A stretch of DNA of 64,000 bases from Spinellus fusiger. Taxonomy: Eukaryota > Mucoromycota > Mucoromycetes > Mucorales > Phycomycetaceae. The notes beneath the pieces were generated by a model that ran no database searches, was not told the DNA's origin, and worked only from the letters and a program-made list of their open reading frames with translations. Position numbers and translations under genes: made by a program. The DNA lies in NCBI GenBank assembly GCA_025094145.1, contig JALLLS010000019.1:248001-312000 (forward strand), in the 5' to 3' direction. Below are positions 13,224 through 26,390 of this stretch, one piece after another. Within the stretch, counting starts at the first letter, position 1. Each line of letters opens with the position of its first letter.

Positions 13224-15158
13224 GTAAATATTAGAGTTAACGGTCAGAGATAAAAAGACAGTAGAAGATATTGGAGAGTTATAAGAAGAGAGAAAAAGAA
13301 GAAAGAAAAAGTTGATTTAGGCTGAAGAAATAAATGGCCAACTATCTGTCCAACAAGATTTAATAGATTAAACACTGGATAATTGCTATTTCGTGTACAG
13401 CGTGGGAAATAGCCTAATATTATAGGTGAGAAAGTGTGCCTTTATTTAAATGATTTTTCTACTATTTTCTTCTATCTTTTACTTTGCCTATCTTGTGAAG
13501 TTTTCTCTTTAATCCAATCACATTATCTTCTTGTGTGACAGTGAGTACCCGAGGAAAAAGAGGCATGTCAAATATGCTATATTCCGTTGTTACTGCTGTT
13601 TAATAAAGCAAATAAATGACACCCTTTCATAAAGACTATCTTTCAAACATTTGTGTTGAAGACAATCTACTTTCTATGATGACTAAAATGAATGAGTAAT
13701 CACATACCAAGAATCTGCTCGAGTAGGAAGCTTAAATAGGAAGTCTACTGCTCTACCACTCTGTTATAATTATACCACAACATCACAACAAAAAAGCGAG
13801 GGCTGATGCTTACTGTCTCCTTCTTACTCCTTGACTCCGTGGGATATTTATGTAGAAAACCTTTATTTAAAGATACAATCAGCTATCAATAGTAAGATGT
13901 ATGTTCAAGACAGTATGAAAGTAAGAAGCCCCAGAAGAGGAAAGTATCCTCATGTAGGCAAAACCAACTGACAGGTTAGTTTTATACTCAGGATCAAATC
14001 TTTGATTAAGGAAATATTGATAACAAACATATGTTTATTATTTCTCATTAGTAGTGTTTATAAAAATAAAAGCTGCAGAGAGAGGTACATTGTATATTTG
14101 AGTAATTATCCATATATGTAAATATGTACTAGTATGTCGGTATATCAGTAAGAGTGAAGAAACATTCAAAGTTCTTTTGCGCAACACAGTGCATTATGAG
14201 TTCATTGTAAAGAACATCACACCACCACCACCAGTCTTATTTATCTGTTTAGAGTGACTAAAACATTACCAAAATGACAGTGACAGTGGTAGTGATAGTG
14301 ATAGTGGTAGTGATGGTGGTAGTGATAATATCAGCAATAGTAATAATATCAGCAATAGTAATAATATCAATAATAGTAATAATACCAGTAATAATATTAA
14401 TATCAGCAACAGTATTAAGAGATATAAACATATATAAACAACGGAGAACAGTTGAATGCTGCTAATGCATACTACTCTGCATACTGTTCTATGTTCCCTG
14501 CGTCTTTTTGAAGCCGAGTCACATCACGCAAGCTTAGAAAACGGCTTCCGGTATCCAAAAGAGTATTTGAAATCTGTTAAGCCTGTCTTTTATAAGAGAA
14601 TCATTATCCGTGCTAACCTAGTTTTTCCCTTATTTTTTATTTATTAAAAAACTAATTTTGGTTTTCATGAATAATATAATATGTTTCTACGAATAAATGT
14701 ATAATAGAGCATAGAGTGATTATATTATTATCTGGTCTAGATGATCCTGCTGTTGGTGATGTGGCCGGACATTCAAAACAAAAGCATAGGCAGAAGCAAG
14801 ACGAGGGGCAGGTTTGAAAATCACGGAGAGTTGCTTATCGTAGTGTAAGGGGATTCCTCTTCTTGATATCCTTGAGGAGAAGAGAAGGGACAACCAAGGA
14901 GATAGTGATTTTATTCAATATCTTCAAGTTATTTTCTTGTCTTCTGTCTCTTTCTTTCCCCTTCAATTCTTGTAAAAATATTACATCCATCATCGAAAAA
15001 TAACATTCAAGTTGTTGTTCCATTGACCTGGCTTTAAGGAATCCAACAGATATAATACATAAAAGAATACCCATTGAACTATTTGATAATAGTATTCTAT
15101 AATGTAAGATCTATTAGCATTTGTGCGGCTCTCCTCATCATTATCTTTCAGACTTACA
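13224..15158. other. Intergenic region between divergent RhoGEF and chitin synthase genes
   Basis: About 1.9 kb holding the promoters of both divergent genes. From 14274 to about 14415 there is a degenerate trinucleotide/hexanucleotide array (GTAGTGATA and ATAATATCAGCAATAGTA units). It yields a long but meaningless Val/Ile frame. Minus frames at 14835-15181 include a charged 60-codon stretch without a recognised domain; I do not call them. AT-rich elsewhere. Confidence 0.45.
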
Positions 15159-18100
15159 ATGGCCCAATCAAGCCATATCACTGATCTTGTACAACTCTCA
15201 CCAGACCCTTCGCCTAATGATATTGCTGAGGTGCTTCGACAACGTTATCTAAATGATCATTTCTATACAAGTGTCAATCGATCAGTTCTTATTGCTCTAA
15301 ACCCTTATAAGCTGCACGACGGACCCCTCGCGAGTACCTCAGTAGATTATGTAGCAGAATACAAAGACACCCAATGTGCAAAAGCAAATCAATGGAGAGA
15401 GCCTCATTTATTTCAACTTGTCAATCATGCCTATTTTCATATGAGAAGAACAAGTATCAACCAGTCCATTCTTTTCAGGTAAATAGTCCATAAATCGTTG
15501 AAAACGCTCTTCTAGCTTGCTTATTGAGTCCTATGTAGTGGTGAAAGCGGTAGTGGAAAATCAGATCGCTTTCGTCAGGCTGTTAGTCATTTAATAGCCC
15601 TCAGTACACATAAGAAACAAACACGCCTTCAACAGAATCTACAGAGCAGTCAAGTATTATTAGATCTATTTGGAAATGCAAAGACAACGGTGCATGACAA
15701 TGCATCCCGATTGGCGCACTATCTTGAAATACACTTCACAGAACGGGGTCGAATGGCGGGTGCAAAATTTATGCCTTATGCACTTGAGAAATCTCGAGTA
15801 ACACTGGCAGCCCAGGATGAGAGAAATTTTCATGTCTTTTATGCTATTCTTTCGGGTGCTTCCCCTGAAGAGAAAGCAAGATTGGGATTGTCTGACTGGA
15901 CATCCTACCAATATTTAGCACGCACCTCTACTGCAAGAGCTTCTTCTATTGATGATAGTCAGAATTATGTAAATTTCAGAGCAGCACTAAAAACCTTATT
16001 ATTTCAGAAGCACATCGTTACTCAGCTATTCCAAGTACTAGCGGCTATCCTGCATCTGGGCAATCTTGTGTTTATAGAAGATCCAAACAATGCTCAGGAT
16101 GCTGCTATCATCAAGAACATGGATGCCTTGAATATGGCAGCTGATTTATTGGGAGTTGACCCCAAGGCCTTGATGAGTACATTGACTTACAAAAGCAAAC
16201 TTATCAAGCGAGACATTACTACTCTTTTTCTTGATCCAGCACAAGCAGCTGCCCAGCGTGATGAATTGGCCCAAACAATCTATGTTCTTACCTTTACTTG
16301 GTTGACAGAACAGATCAATGAGAAGCTTTCTGTTAAGGAGGGATCTCATAGTCTTATTGGCTTACTGGACACACCCGGAATGACCTGTGTCAGGACCACT
16401 GCCCATGCTTCGTTTGATCAGCTAGTATTTAACTTTATTACTGAGTCTATTCACCAGTTTATGCTATCAAGTTTGTTTGAGCGTGATGTTCATGAATATG
16501 CAGAACAAGGGGTGCTTATGCCTATGGAAGCCTGGCCTACAAATACAGCAACTGTGGACCTTCTCGTGCATCCTGTAAAAGGACTGTTTAGCATCTTAAA
16601 CAATCAAACAAACCGACAAGGTTCTAGAGCTACAGATGATGCTCTGTTGGACCAGTTTGCTACTGCCAATAGAAGTAGTTCTGATGGCATACTTCTTTCC
16701 TTCAAAAAGAGTGATACTGGTGCCCGTCTTTTCTCTATTCAGCATTTCTGGGCCCAGACTACCTATGATCCACGCGGATTTATGGAGCGAAATGAAGATT
16801 ACCTCTGCAATGATTTTGTTGCCCTCTTCAGGGGAAATGCCTACAGTGCTCCTACTAACAATGGACTTGTATCCAGTCTGTTTCATGATTCTATCATTGA
16901 TGAAGATTACATAGTGCGTAACCGTGTCTATTCTCCTCAGCTAGGAATTCGTCCTTTCCAATCCCCAACTCATCTAGATAAATCAGAGGAAAAGACAATC
17001 CCTCGAAAGGGAGATTCAGGTGTACCTACTGTTGTAGAGCAGCTCACTTCAGGCATCACAGAGTTAACACAGGCACTCTCTAACACAATTCCTTGGTTTG
17101 TTCTTTGCATGAGACCCAATGAACTTTCCCTACCCAACTCATGCGATGCTAAGAAGATTACTATCCAGCTTTCTAGTTTCCGATTAACAGAGCTCATTCG
17201 AAGACTGAGAATAAGCTACAATACCATTTTCTCAATGGATGAGTTCTTTGATCGCTATGGATTATCTCTTTCAATAATACTTGGTCAATCCATTGAGGCC
17301 AATTCACTAAAAGAAAAATGTAAGCTTGTGGTTCATGCTTTAGGTTGGAACGAAACATACGCTGGTATTGGACGTGATAAGGTAGGCATATCTCTTATCA
17401 AGATGTGTTGTTCTCTTCTATACTTCTATTGAACTACAGAGGCTAACAGAAAAAAAAATTACCTTTTCCCTTATTTTCTCTGCTATACATATATATATAA
17501 AAGATATATCTATCCAATAGTGCATTTCGAATTCTTGAAGATGAATTAAGAAGCATGGACAAGTCAGACTCCAAAAAAGCAAAAATAAATTCTACAGGTA
17601 AACAGTAGTTGGTTATATCTTTATTTCTCATTCTTCTAAAGGCATCTCCTTACGCCACCGAAGAGACAATTTTGATGTCTACTCCTTCAACGATGACCAA
17701 GTCTCTTCTGCCATGTCCAATGATGATTTTCTCGATGAGTCCAGTCCAGTCAATGATTTTCATGCTTCCGATCTTTTCTCTCCAAGCCAAAGTGACCCTG
17801 CTGAAATCGAACGAAAGACCGAACACCTTCTTCCCGGTGAACCGGTGCATGAAGAAGAGCAGGATCAAATGTCTGGAGAACGTCGAAAGTGGCTTATTCT
17901 TGTCTGGGCTTTGACATGGTGGATGCCTTCTCCCTGTCTCAATTACTGTGGTGGCATGAAACGCAAAGACATTCGCCTTGCATGGCGTGAAAAATTAGCT
18001 CTATGCATTCTTATTTTTTTACTATCTGCTTCCATGGTAGTCTTTGTTGTCTTTTTTGGTCCACTGATTTGTCCGCAACAAGATGTCTACTCCTTTTCCG

Positions 18101-21018
18101 AACTCCAGAGTAAATCCGAAAAACAGAGTGCTTATGTGGCAATACGAGGAGAGGTCTTTGACCTTACCAAGTTTGCTCCTCATCATTGGGCTTCAGAAGT
18201 TATCCCTGACAGTACCCTGTTTGATTATGCCGGGAAAGATGCAACCAATCTATTTCCTGTTCAAGTATCTGCTCTGTGTGATGGCACGACAGGGATTGTA
18301 TCCGATGAAATTGTTCTTGACTTCCAAGCCAATTTGACAGACAGAAATGCTGTTTATCATGACTTTCGATTCTTCACCAATGATTATCGCCCCGATTGGT
18401 ATTTTGAACAAATGGTCTATATGCGCAAGAATTATCGCCTTGGATTTATGGGGTATGAGCCATCTGATATTCTTCGTCAAGCCACCAATGTAGTGAGTGT
18501 GGGTGAGATTAGTACACATCGTCAATGGGCTATTCTCCATGGCGACGTGTATGACCTGACCTATTACCTGATGGGTGGACGTGCTCCTCGTGCCCCTGAA
18601 GGACAAACACCACCAGCCAATTTGGATCTTAATTTTATGGATAATACTATCATCGAGCTTTTCAGACAGCTGGCTGGTACTGATATTTCAGCTCATTTTG
18701 ATGCTCTTCCTATTGACAAAGAGCTTCGAACAAGACAGTTGGTGTGTTTGAGAAATTTGTTTTTTGTTGGAAAGTTGGACACACGTCGATCTATCCAATG
18801 TCAGTTTGCAGAGTACTTCTTATTGATTATTACAGGTAGGCATGAGAGCTCTTTATTATAAATACAAATATAAATATAAATATAAAGTACACTGTTTATT
18901 GATCTATCTATTCTATTGATGAAAAATAACAACAACGCCATAGGTTTTCTCTGTGCTGTTATTCTTTTCAAATTCATTGCTGCCCTTCAACTGGGAGCTT
19001 CCAGAGAGCCAGAGGATTATGACAAGTTTATTATTTGCCAAGTGCCATGTTATACCGAGAGTGAGGAATCCCTTCGCATGACCATTGACTCCATTGCTGT
19101 CTTACGCTATGATGACAAGCGTAAACTCCTATTCCTTGTCTGTGATGGTATGCTTGTAGGCAGTGGCAATGATAGACCTACCCCTCGTATTGTCCTTGAT
19201 ATTCTTGGAGTGGATCCCAACATTGATCCTGAGCCACTCTCTTTTATCTCCCTTGGAGACGGTATGAAGCAGCATAACATGGGCAAGATCTACTCAGGAC
19301 TCTATGAATGTTCAGGCCATGTTGTTCCTTATGTCGTCGTTGTCAAAGTAGGCAGTCCTAGCGAGCGTCAAAAACCAGGCAATAGAGGAAAGAGAGATTC
19401 TCAAATGGTGCTTATGCGTTTCCTTAACAAAGTCCATTTTGATTCTCCCATGACGCCTATGGAGCTTGAGATTTACCATCAAATCAAGAATGTAATTGGC
19501 GTCAATCCAAACTTCTTTGAGTTTGTACTCATGGTGGATGCTGATACTGAAGTAATGCCCGAGTCTTTGAACAGAATGGTCTCCTGCTTTGTTCATGATA
19601 GCAAAATCATCGGGTTGTGTGGCGAAACTGCTCTGTCTAATGAAAAAGACAGTTGGGTGACTATGATTCAAGTGTACGAATACTATATTTCCCACTTTTT
19701 GGCAAAGGCATTCGAGTCTTTGTTTGGATCTGTCACTTGTCTCCCTGGATGTTTCTGTATGTATCGTATCCGATCTCCTGCCAAGAACCAGCCGTTACTA
19801 GTGAGCAATCAGGTCATTGAAGACTATTCTGAAAACAAAGTCAATACTCTTCACCAAAAGAACCTGTTGCATCTTGGTGAAGATCGTTATTTAACTACAC
19901 TTATTCTTAAGCATTTCCCTACCTACAAGACCAAATTCACTGCAGATGCGGCTTGTTTGACCAATGCACCGGACAGATGGAGTGTTTTGTTATCTCAACG
20001 TCGTCGATGGATTAACTCCACCATCCACAATCTGGGCGAACTTATCTTTTTACCCCAACTCTGTGGTTTCTGCTGCTTTTCTATGCGTTTTGTTGTTATT
20101 CTTGATCTACTCAGTACTTTGGTGATGCCTGCTGTTGTTTGCTATCTTGCTTATTTGATTTACAAGCTTTCTACTAATGCCGGACAAGTACCGCTGATTT
20201 CTATTATTACTCTTTGTGGTGTTTATGGTCTTCAAGCCGTTATCTTTATTGTTCGTCGAAAGGTAATACATACTTTTTCTTCTTCTTTTAACAGGGAAAG
20301 AAGATACTACAAGATCATACCTTCTCACTTATACTTGTATTTTTGTTTGTAGTGGGAACATATTGGTTGGATGATTGTTTATATCCTTGCAATTCCTATA
20401 TTTTCTTTGTTTATTCCTATTTATTCCTTCTGGCACTTTGACGATTTCTCCTGGGGCAATACCCGCGTGGTAGTGGGAGAAGGTGGACAGAAAAAGGCAC
20501 TTCCTGTAGATGAAGGTCGGTTTGATCCAAAGACTATTCCCTTGAAGAAATGGAGTGACCACGAGAATGAAGTATGGGAGAGTGGTTCTATTGAAACCAA
20601 AGTCACTGCCATTACCAACTCAAGCCGACGTACTTATGGTGCATCCCCCCCACCTGTCTACCCGCCTTATCCAGGAAGTGTCAAGGGAGCACCTGCCACC
20701 GTCTACAATGATGCAGCCAGCTTCCGTTATTCACCAGCCCATCTTCGAGCTCCATCTGTTCTGCCACCTTTACAATTACCCATGATGACTTCTCCTTCAC
20801 TGTATAGCGATGTGGCCAGTGGTTATCATGAGCCTTACTTGAATGGTCCCAGTGATGATGATATTCGCCGTGAAGTTCAGCGTATTACCGCCTCAGCTGA
20901 TCTTATGACAATGACAAAGAAACAAGTTCGTGAGCAACTTAGCCGACATTTTGGCATTGATATGGCTTACAGAAAAGATTTTATTAATTATTGCATTGAA
21001 GAAGCACTTCATTTCTAG
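15159..21018 (+). CDS. Chitin synthase with N-terminal myosin motor-like domain (class V/VII type)
   Basis: Six exons: 15159-15478, 15539-17381, 17504-17597, 17642-18835, 18944-20262, 20353-21018; product 1811 aa. Residues 1-~750 are myosin motor-like, with P-loop GESGSGKS at about 108. Two membrane segments lie near 832-850 and 866-890. A cytochrome b5-like region ([15 protein letters not shown]) follows at about 918-933. The family-2 glycosyltransferase core has MVDADTEV (about 1347), EDRYLTT (about 1461) and QRRRW (about 1501), followed by C-terminal membrane helices. A DEK_C-like tail (residues ~1755-1811) ends the protein. The full domain order and length match fungal motor chitin synthases, which polymerise UDP-GlcNAc into cell-wall chitin at growing tips. 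Switch II of the motor is eroded (LLDTPG), so ATPase activity is doubtful while the synthase centre is intact. Confidence 0.96.
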
Positions 21019-21938
21019 TGTGTGTTTGTGTGTGTTTACTATTCCTATTCATGCTTTGGTTTTTCTCTTTTTCTTCTTCTTTCTTTCTTCTTCTCTTTTC
21101 CTGTCATTTTCATTTAATAGCATTCTGCATATAAAAAGTAAGAAAAAACAAACAAACAAACAAACAAACACACAAACAAACACAGCTATTCTTATTCATA
21201 TTATACATGCTCCCGTCTCTTGATTTCTTTTCTCTGCTGTCTCTGTCTGAATCTATTAGTCATATTGAATGGATAGACTATCACTCTGGAGAAATAAAAG
21301 TATATTTATTCATTAGTCATAAATGTTCCTGTATTTTTCTATTCTCTTCCTGTAAAGTTTCAGTAAATTCAAATAAGGCTGTAGCATGACCTCACAGGTG
21401 AACTGGTTGTATTTCTTACGCGTAGCACTTTTTTCTTTCTTTCTTTCTACTAAATGATACGCGTCAAATCATTGGTGTTTGTGTCAGTAGTGAAGGATGG
21501 CACTCTTATGACCAACATGCCTAAACATCAAGTATTACTACTCAGTACTATTGAACACACTTTTTAGCATTACTAAAAGTTCAATTCTAACCTATAGTGG
21601 GTAAAGATGAGTACGTATAGGTTGTTATTGATGGACAGACAGACAGACAGACAGACGGCTTAATGGACCTTCTCTGTGTTTGTATGTGCCTCGCCATGAT
21701 ACTCAATCTAATAGTAATTCTTGTTACACTTAATCTTTGTGTTTGAAGCCTGTACATTTTAGACCTTATTTCTCAATTCTTATATAAACATATAAATATA
21801 TAAATAAACATATATTCAGTATTTCAGTATTTCAGTATTTCAGTATTTGCAGTATCTCATTTATTTGTACTTTATTTGTTCACTAGTTTGCTAGTTTATT
21901 CCAATCATTCCATAGCCTTGTCATTCAATCATTTCAGT
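21019..21938. other. Intergenic region with microsatellites
   Basis: About 920 bp between two genes in tandem. It contains a CAAA/CACAAA tract (about 21147-21183), a GACA run (21633-21655) and four copies of a CAGTATTT unit (about 21818-21850). The last part is the presumed promoter of the flavodoxin-like gene. No exon or RNA gene is seen. Confidence 0.5.
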
Positions 21939-23387
21939 ATGAGTGTTGGATCCAATCGAACAACTTTCCGTCATCGGCCCAAAGCTTATATTATTATCTA
22001 CTCACTTTGTCCTACTATTTACAAACTATCTCTTGCAGTGCGCAATGGTAATAGATACATTTGAGGCATTGAAATTCACACTCATATTTTATTATTGTTA
22101 TTTCTATCATTGTTATCATCGTTCAGGGTTGCTTGAGGAAGGAGTGGAGGCCACTGTCTATCAAGCAATAGAGGCCTCAAATGAAGAACAACCACCTCAA
22201 TTACAAGGCTCATCAAACCCAGACATCCCTGTAATCCAGCCCCACCAACTAGTTGAAGCCGATGGTATTTTGTTTGGAGTGCCTACTCGCTTTGGATCAT
22301 TTCCTGTTCAATTCAAAAGGTAGATTCAGTGAAGAATACAAGAATGAATACCTTATCTTCTCTCTTGTACTTGCACTTGTTTAGTCTGCTAGGAAAGAGT
22401 TCATACTTATGGGCAACAGGTGCACTTCAAGGGAAATTTGCTGCTACTTTTTATCCTAGCTTATGTGAGAAGAATAGCTCAGAGATAATAGCATTGTCCG
22501 CCATGACTTATTTTGCATATCATGGTATGCTGTTTGTGCCTTTTGGAATCCCCAACGCAAACAGAGCCAGTGTCAGTACAGACAAAATAATGGGTAAGGC
22601 AGTAGTGAATAGCAATAGCAGCAAACTGTTTTTTTCTTTTTCTTTTTTTTGTCTCTCTGTCTACTGATAAACCTTAGATTAACAATAATGACCTATTAAA
22701 ATTCTTTGTGTGTGTGTGTGTGTTTTAGGGTCACAACCACCAAGCGAACAGGAACTATCCACAGCCAAGCAACAAGGAGGTTATTTTGGAACTACTCTCT
22801 GGACGTACAGAAAAGGTCAGAGGCTATCTGAGATAATAGGCGTACACAAACCAGAGATCAGGGTCCGGCAAGACATTAAAGTTCAAGCGACGATGACGAA
22901 AAGGTCAAAGGAGAGGAGCGTGCCATCTTTGCCTACAGCGGCAAACCAACCCATTTTAGTAGATGCACAGCAGCATGAGCCTAAAACTGCACGCCATCGT
23001 CCATTCAAACCTCGCCCATCACTCGTACAACGCAGCAGTTCACTTGAGATATGTGAGTGGCAGCCATTCGAAGCAGAGCCAAAGAAAAGAGCCAGTCTTC
23101 CCAAGGACGCTATTCTTTTGTCTGATACCAGACAGGACACTGGCATGCCCTACTTCTTTCGAGGTGTTTCTAATACAAGGCTGCCTGAAAAAGCAATCAC
23201 AGACTCACCGACTGACCAGTCATTAAAAGAGAAAGAGAAACAAGAGAAGTGTGAACCATTTCCCAGAGAGGATTTACAGCTGTCATTGCCCGTTATGAGG
23301 AGTCTTCAAAAGTCTAAGCAATCTAAACAACCCAAATCAAACAAATGGTCATGGTTTTGTTGTGGTCGTTCTGATTCCTTAGAGTAG
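21939..23387 (+). CDS. WrbA/flavodoxin-fold protein with long C-terminal tail
   Basis: Four exons: 21939-22047, 22127-22319, 22385-22593, 22729-23387; product 389 aa. The first ~215 residues follow the WrbA/NAD(P)H:quinone oxidoreductase plan: IIIYSLCPTIYKLSLAV (strand 1 and the FMN loop), VEADGILFGVPTRFGSFPVQFK, LWATGALQGKFAATF, then YHGMLFVPFG and QGGYFGTTL. Several positions differ from active WrbA proteins. The FMN loop reads SLCPTIY instead of the usual S-M/T-Y-G-H-I-Y type. The Gly-rich Q-T-G-G-L-W loop and the H-G-G-Q-E segment are replaced. After residue ~215 comes a basic, Ser/Pro-rich tail of about 170 residues ending in WFCCG, which could be lipidated. I infer a membrane-tethered, possibly non-enzymatic relative; function unknown. 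Confidence 0.85.
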
Positions 23388-23614
23388 CAAACCAAAGATC
23401 TGACATGCTGGCGTGTCTGTGTCTACTCTCGAGAAACGACACAAATAGATAGATAGAATAGATAGATAGATATATATATTTGTGTGTGTGTGTGCGTGTG
23501 TGCATAAATACAAAGCATGAGCGTCTCATTTATTATGTTTGGGTTTCTCAACATGAGAAGAAGAGATATTCTACATCAATTGTGATGTGTATACTTATAA
23601 ACAAAAATAGGAAC

Positions 23615-26390
23615 TTATTTGTCTTTGGAGCTTTCTCCACGTGTTACTGATTTCTTCATAAAATGCATAAATCGAGCGCCATACTCGAGGGGATGGACAG
23701 CAGAAATAGTATGCTAACATAGTCCCAAATGCATATGAGTCCTACTGCACTGTAGAAACACTTGCTATGACTCACCTTGTCCTGGGTTAAACTCTTCCAT
23801 AGATGTTCTGTCCTTTTCAAAAGGTTATAGGGTGTTAATATGTCAATGACGCCCACAAAATAGATATTGTCTAAAAACTCGTCCTGTTCTCCAGTAGAAA
23901 AGAACCCGCCTTCCTCTGCATAGAACACACAATATCGACGCCTAGAACAGAAGAAAATAGGATCAGAGAGCTACATCCATAGCAACCCACTTACTCTTCA
24001 GACGGACTTCCAGGTAGTTCTGAAGAATTGAGTTGAACAGGGTTGATGCTTTTGAGAGCCTTCCGAACCATTGTCGCCTTATTCTCTCGCTTATGAGTTC
24101 GATGGCTAGATTCACGATCAAGGTACCGTGTATCAGGCTACCAAGACAGAGGTGAGTGGCATGGACTTAGTTTCATGAGAGAAGAAAAGGTCCTGTCACT
24201 ATACCTTTACAATATGCAGTCGATGGTCACGAATGCCTTCCCTGTTTCCTCTTTGCAGATCATGAATGCCTATGAGTAGACTGTAATCCATAATATTCAA
24301 TGTTTTTAATAGCTATAGAAATAGATTCATCCCATCAGTAGTGTGTCCATGTCCCTTTGCCGCTTATTTACCTCGATATCTCTCTCAAGCTGTGTAATAA
24401 ACAAATGTCGTTTTGAAGGACCCAATTCCAATGTTTTGTTTCGCTGTACCCAGTTTTGATCTTTCATCACTGCATGAGGATTCTTTATGATCTCTTCATC
24501 TGAAGTACGTCTTCCAAATGTAGATCCCTTGAGATCATAGGTCTCATGGATGTCTTTGTTGGCTGGAAACACATTGCTCATCACAACAAAGTGTATTTTG
24601 CGTCCATGAGGCAATTTGATACGATAAAGACCATAGAACCGACAAAGCAGGGTGTTTGGATTTTTGCATACATGCTGAGAGCACACATTGTAATAATAGT
24701 AGTAGTAGGATAGAGTAGAGTAGAGTTCATGTCAACTATCAGTGAGTTTTCATACTATTGTACTATTTTTTCTAGAGTCAATAAAACACCCAACACACTT
24801 ACTTGATAGTAGTCTTTGAGCACTTTTCGCATAAACTTATGTTCAGAATGATGGATAGTTTTGATGATAAAGCGATAGTCGCGTGAATAATAAAAGAAAC
24901 TGCCACTCTTTCCTGGTGATCCTAGTTCTGATAGAATATATTTGTTGGTGAGAGACATCTAAGAGAAGAGTATTTTCATATTAAATATTGCCACTAACAC
25001 TCTCTTCTCTTGCCGTGTTGATCTATCTCTATCTCTATCTCTATCTATCTCTCTATCTCTCTATCTCTCTATCTCTCTCTCTATCTATCTATTCATTACC
25101 ATATAGTCTGCAGCATCAATATGGAACTTTTCACGTAGAATTCTAAATACCCAGGGTGCATAGTCTTTAAATTTGAAATCATACTTGACGCCTGGTGTTA
25201 GTTCAGTGCCAGTTCTAATAGATGGAACAGTATATGTATGAGATATGGCTCAAGGTGAGGATGAAATGCATGTGTTTCACTGTTGACTTACACATCAAAC
25301 ACCAGCTTATGAGCAGCACTGAAGTCTTCTTGTGTAAGATCCCGTCGGATTTTGGCTGACACACGACCCACCTAGACTACAAGTCAGAACAGGGAGAACG
25401 CTAGCAACAAGAGATTTCTCCCCTTCCTTTCTCTCCTTCCTTTCTCCCCTCTCTCCAACTCTCCTCCCTCATTGTTCCCCTTGCTGTCGACAACACCACA
25501 CCCACCACCAAGAGCCCACCACCAAGAACATTGTACTTACCGCAATACGAATGCCTGTCAACATGTCATACCTGGACATATGGAATCAATACACACACAC
25601 ACACACACCCATCATCCTACTCAACTTACATGAGCTGGTAATTCGGATGTCCTTCTGCTACACGAGTGCCAATAAATACTCTATCTTCCTCCTCCTCCTC
25701 CTCCTCTTCAAGACCGGTGTTTTTTCGAGAGACTCTTCTCGCTACTCTTCTAGCTAATATTTCTGCCTCCAAGGCCTCTCTTTCTTCTGAATCCAAATCT
25801 CCTAGATCGGGTGTTGTATGACGAAGGGGTGTGGCAAGCGAACTCATGGAAGGGGGGCGAGGTGTGAGTGCAGACCGTGTAGGAAGAGAAAGAGAGTGGG
25901 GTGGCATGTCTGCTGGGTGGACGAGTTCTTCCTGGGGCATCCATGACTCTGGTAAGGAGGTGGATGCCCCCAGAGTGTAAGGAATAATGACTCGGAGTCC
26001 GTTGTCTGTCTGTGGTAATCCTTGATGTTGCTGTTGTTGGGAGGTGGGTGGAGAAAGAGGTGTATCTGCTGGCATAGCAGTAGCTGTGGGATATACAAGA
26101 GGAGAAGAGTGGTAAGAACGGTGGGAGAGTGACAGGGAAAGTCGTTTTTCTGAATTGGGCCGAGATGTACTATTGAGTTGCAAAGAGTAATGAAGTGAGG
26201 TCATTGAGCGATCAATACGTTGAAGAAAGGCGCTTGCATTGTCTTGTGTTTCTGAAGTAGACACGACTACAGGTGGTTCATTAAGTTCATTGTCTTGCAT
26301 TGACAGTTGTTTTGACTCTGCTGTGGTGTCTTCTGAAGGAGAGACTCTTGTAAATGTGTGCTGAGGTTGGAATAGAGTGACCGGCGACAT
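23615..26390 (-). CDS. MSS4: Phosphatidylinositol-4-phosphate 5-kinase (PIP5K)
   Basis: Ten exons, minus strand: 26390-25630, 25571-25541, 25371-25292, 25214-25100, 24958-24803, 24674-24372, 24312-24205, 24137-23995, 23941-23776, 23713-23615. All are phase-consistent; the product is 653 aa. The first ~225 residues are Ser/Pro-rich and disordered, with an acidic EEEEEE run before the kinase. The core shows [39 protein letters not shown], the catalytic-Lys segment [17 protein letters not shown] (about residue 427), [11 protein letters not shown] (about 490) and the activation-loop IDILTPYNL region. It ends with [11 protein letters not shown]. These define the family that makes PI(4,5)P2 at the plasma membrane for actin and secretion control. 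The symbol is by orthology to yeast MSS4. The start ATG at 26390 follows an in-frame TTG and is the first methionine. Confidence 0.95.

Noticed and set aside
13715..13780. tRNA-like box A on the minus strand (GAGTGGTAGAGCAGTAGAC)
   Set aside because: A D-arm-like stretch is present, but no acceptor stem pairs, no anticodon stem closes and no T-arm/box B follows at the right distance.
14274..14465. Val/Ile-rich reading frame and apparent regular repeats that could be mistaken for a CRISPR-like array
   Set aside because: It is a degenerate tri/hexanucleotide microsatellite; units have no unique spacers, and CRISPR arrays are not expected in a fungal nuclear genome.
15078..15158. Upstream start for the chitin synthase at 15123
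   Set aside because: It adds a short Ser/Leu stretch that is not motor-like; the ATG at 15159 begins the conserved-looking N-terminus.
14835..15181. Two overlapping minus-strand frames upstream of the chitin synthase
   Set aside because: Short, unrecognised, overlapping each other in different frames, and lying in the divergent promoter region.
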